Positions 63,905 through 64,000 of a DNA stretch of 64,000 nucleotides are shown here, piece by piece. Within the stretch, counting starts at the first letter, position 1. Every line of letters starts with the position of its first letter. This stretch comes from Pieris napi (taxonomy: Eukaryota > Arthropoda > Insecta > Lepidoptera > Pieridae), in NCBI RefSeq assembly GCF_905475465.1, contig NC_062256.1:8007662-8071661 (forward strand), given 5' to 3'. Both the position numbers and the translations under genes were made by a program. The notes beneath the pieces were generated by a model. The model was not told the DNA's origin. It saw nothing but the letters and a program-made list of their open reading frames with translations, and searched no databases.

Positions 63905-64000
63905 CTGATTCACGCTACACCGTGTCGCGACCGGGCCGGGCCTCGGCCGGGACACGGCCACCGTGCGCCGTCCTGGACATTGATTCATGTTACACCGGGC
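63905..64000. repeat. GC-rich repeat, cut by the window end
   Basis: CTGATTCACGCTACACCGTG near the start and TGATTCATGTTACACCGGGC at the window end are two copies of one word. Between them lies extremely GC-rich sequence (CGGGCCGGGCCTCGGCCGGG). Similar GC-rich MITE-like repeats exist in Lepidoptera; the class cannot be set from a fragment. Confidence 0.5.

Overview
The window is eukaryotic and very probably lepidopteran (butterfly or moth). The evidence is: one intron-containing host gene; an AT-rich background; no operons or ribosome binding sites; and the dense mix of tRNA-derived SINEs, non-LTR retrotransposon tails, Helitron-like ends and MITEs familiar from lepidopteran genomes. The species cannot be named from sequence alone.

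Host gene content is small. The only host gene I can support is the 5' part of uroporphyrinogen decarboxylase (UROD, haem biosynthesis) on the minus strand at 883-1498. It has three coding exons inside the window, including a six-codon first exon; the rest lies left of base 1. The other ~62 kb holds no recognisable host coding exon.

The most striking object is a complete BEL/Pao-type LTR element on the minus strand, 10511-16052. It has two identical 193-bp LTRs, a 5-bp target duplication (GTTAC) and a primer binding site. It carries one uninterrupted 1551-residue reading frame: Gag-like region, zinc knuckles, aspartic protease, the start of reverse transcriptase, two short relics of the integrase region, then a whole envelope-like glycoprotein with a furin-type site, fusion-peptide-like segment, transmembrane helix and Arg-rich tail. 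The RT active site, RNase H and integrase core are missing, yet the frame is intact. It looks like a recently mobilised, non-autonomous Gag-Pro-Env derivative of an endogenous retrovirus-like element.

The rest is a repeat landscape. From 8 to 10 kb there are SINE and LINE remnants and a perfect 26-bp hairpin. From 16 to 30 kb there are LINE tails, SINEs, a Helitron-like element and a Harbinger derivative inserted inside a SINE. From 30 to 47 kb there are many 3' tails of two LINE families, one amplified as an in-frame 135-bp tandem repeat, MITEs, a decayed zinc-finger-like tandem array and a ~20-bp minisatellite. At 49.7-50.95 kb lies a ~113-bp satellite with a ~475-bp higher-order duplication. 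At 51-52.4 kb one SINE is nested in another. At 52.7-56.8 kb five copies of an unnamed repeat carry period-7 GGTCA direct repeats. At 60-64 kb there are Helitron-like, mariner and hairpin-rich sequences.

At least six different dead non-LTR retrotransposon reading-frame tails can be read by translation. The genes do not form a pathway together: the window is one housekeeping gene end plus intergenic DNA built by successive and nested transposon insertions.
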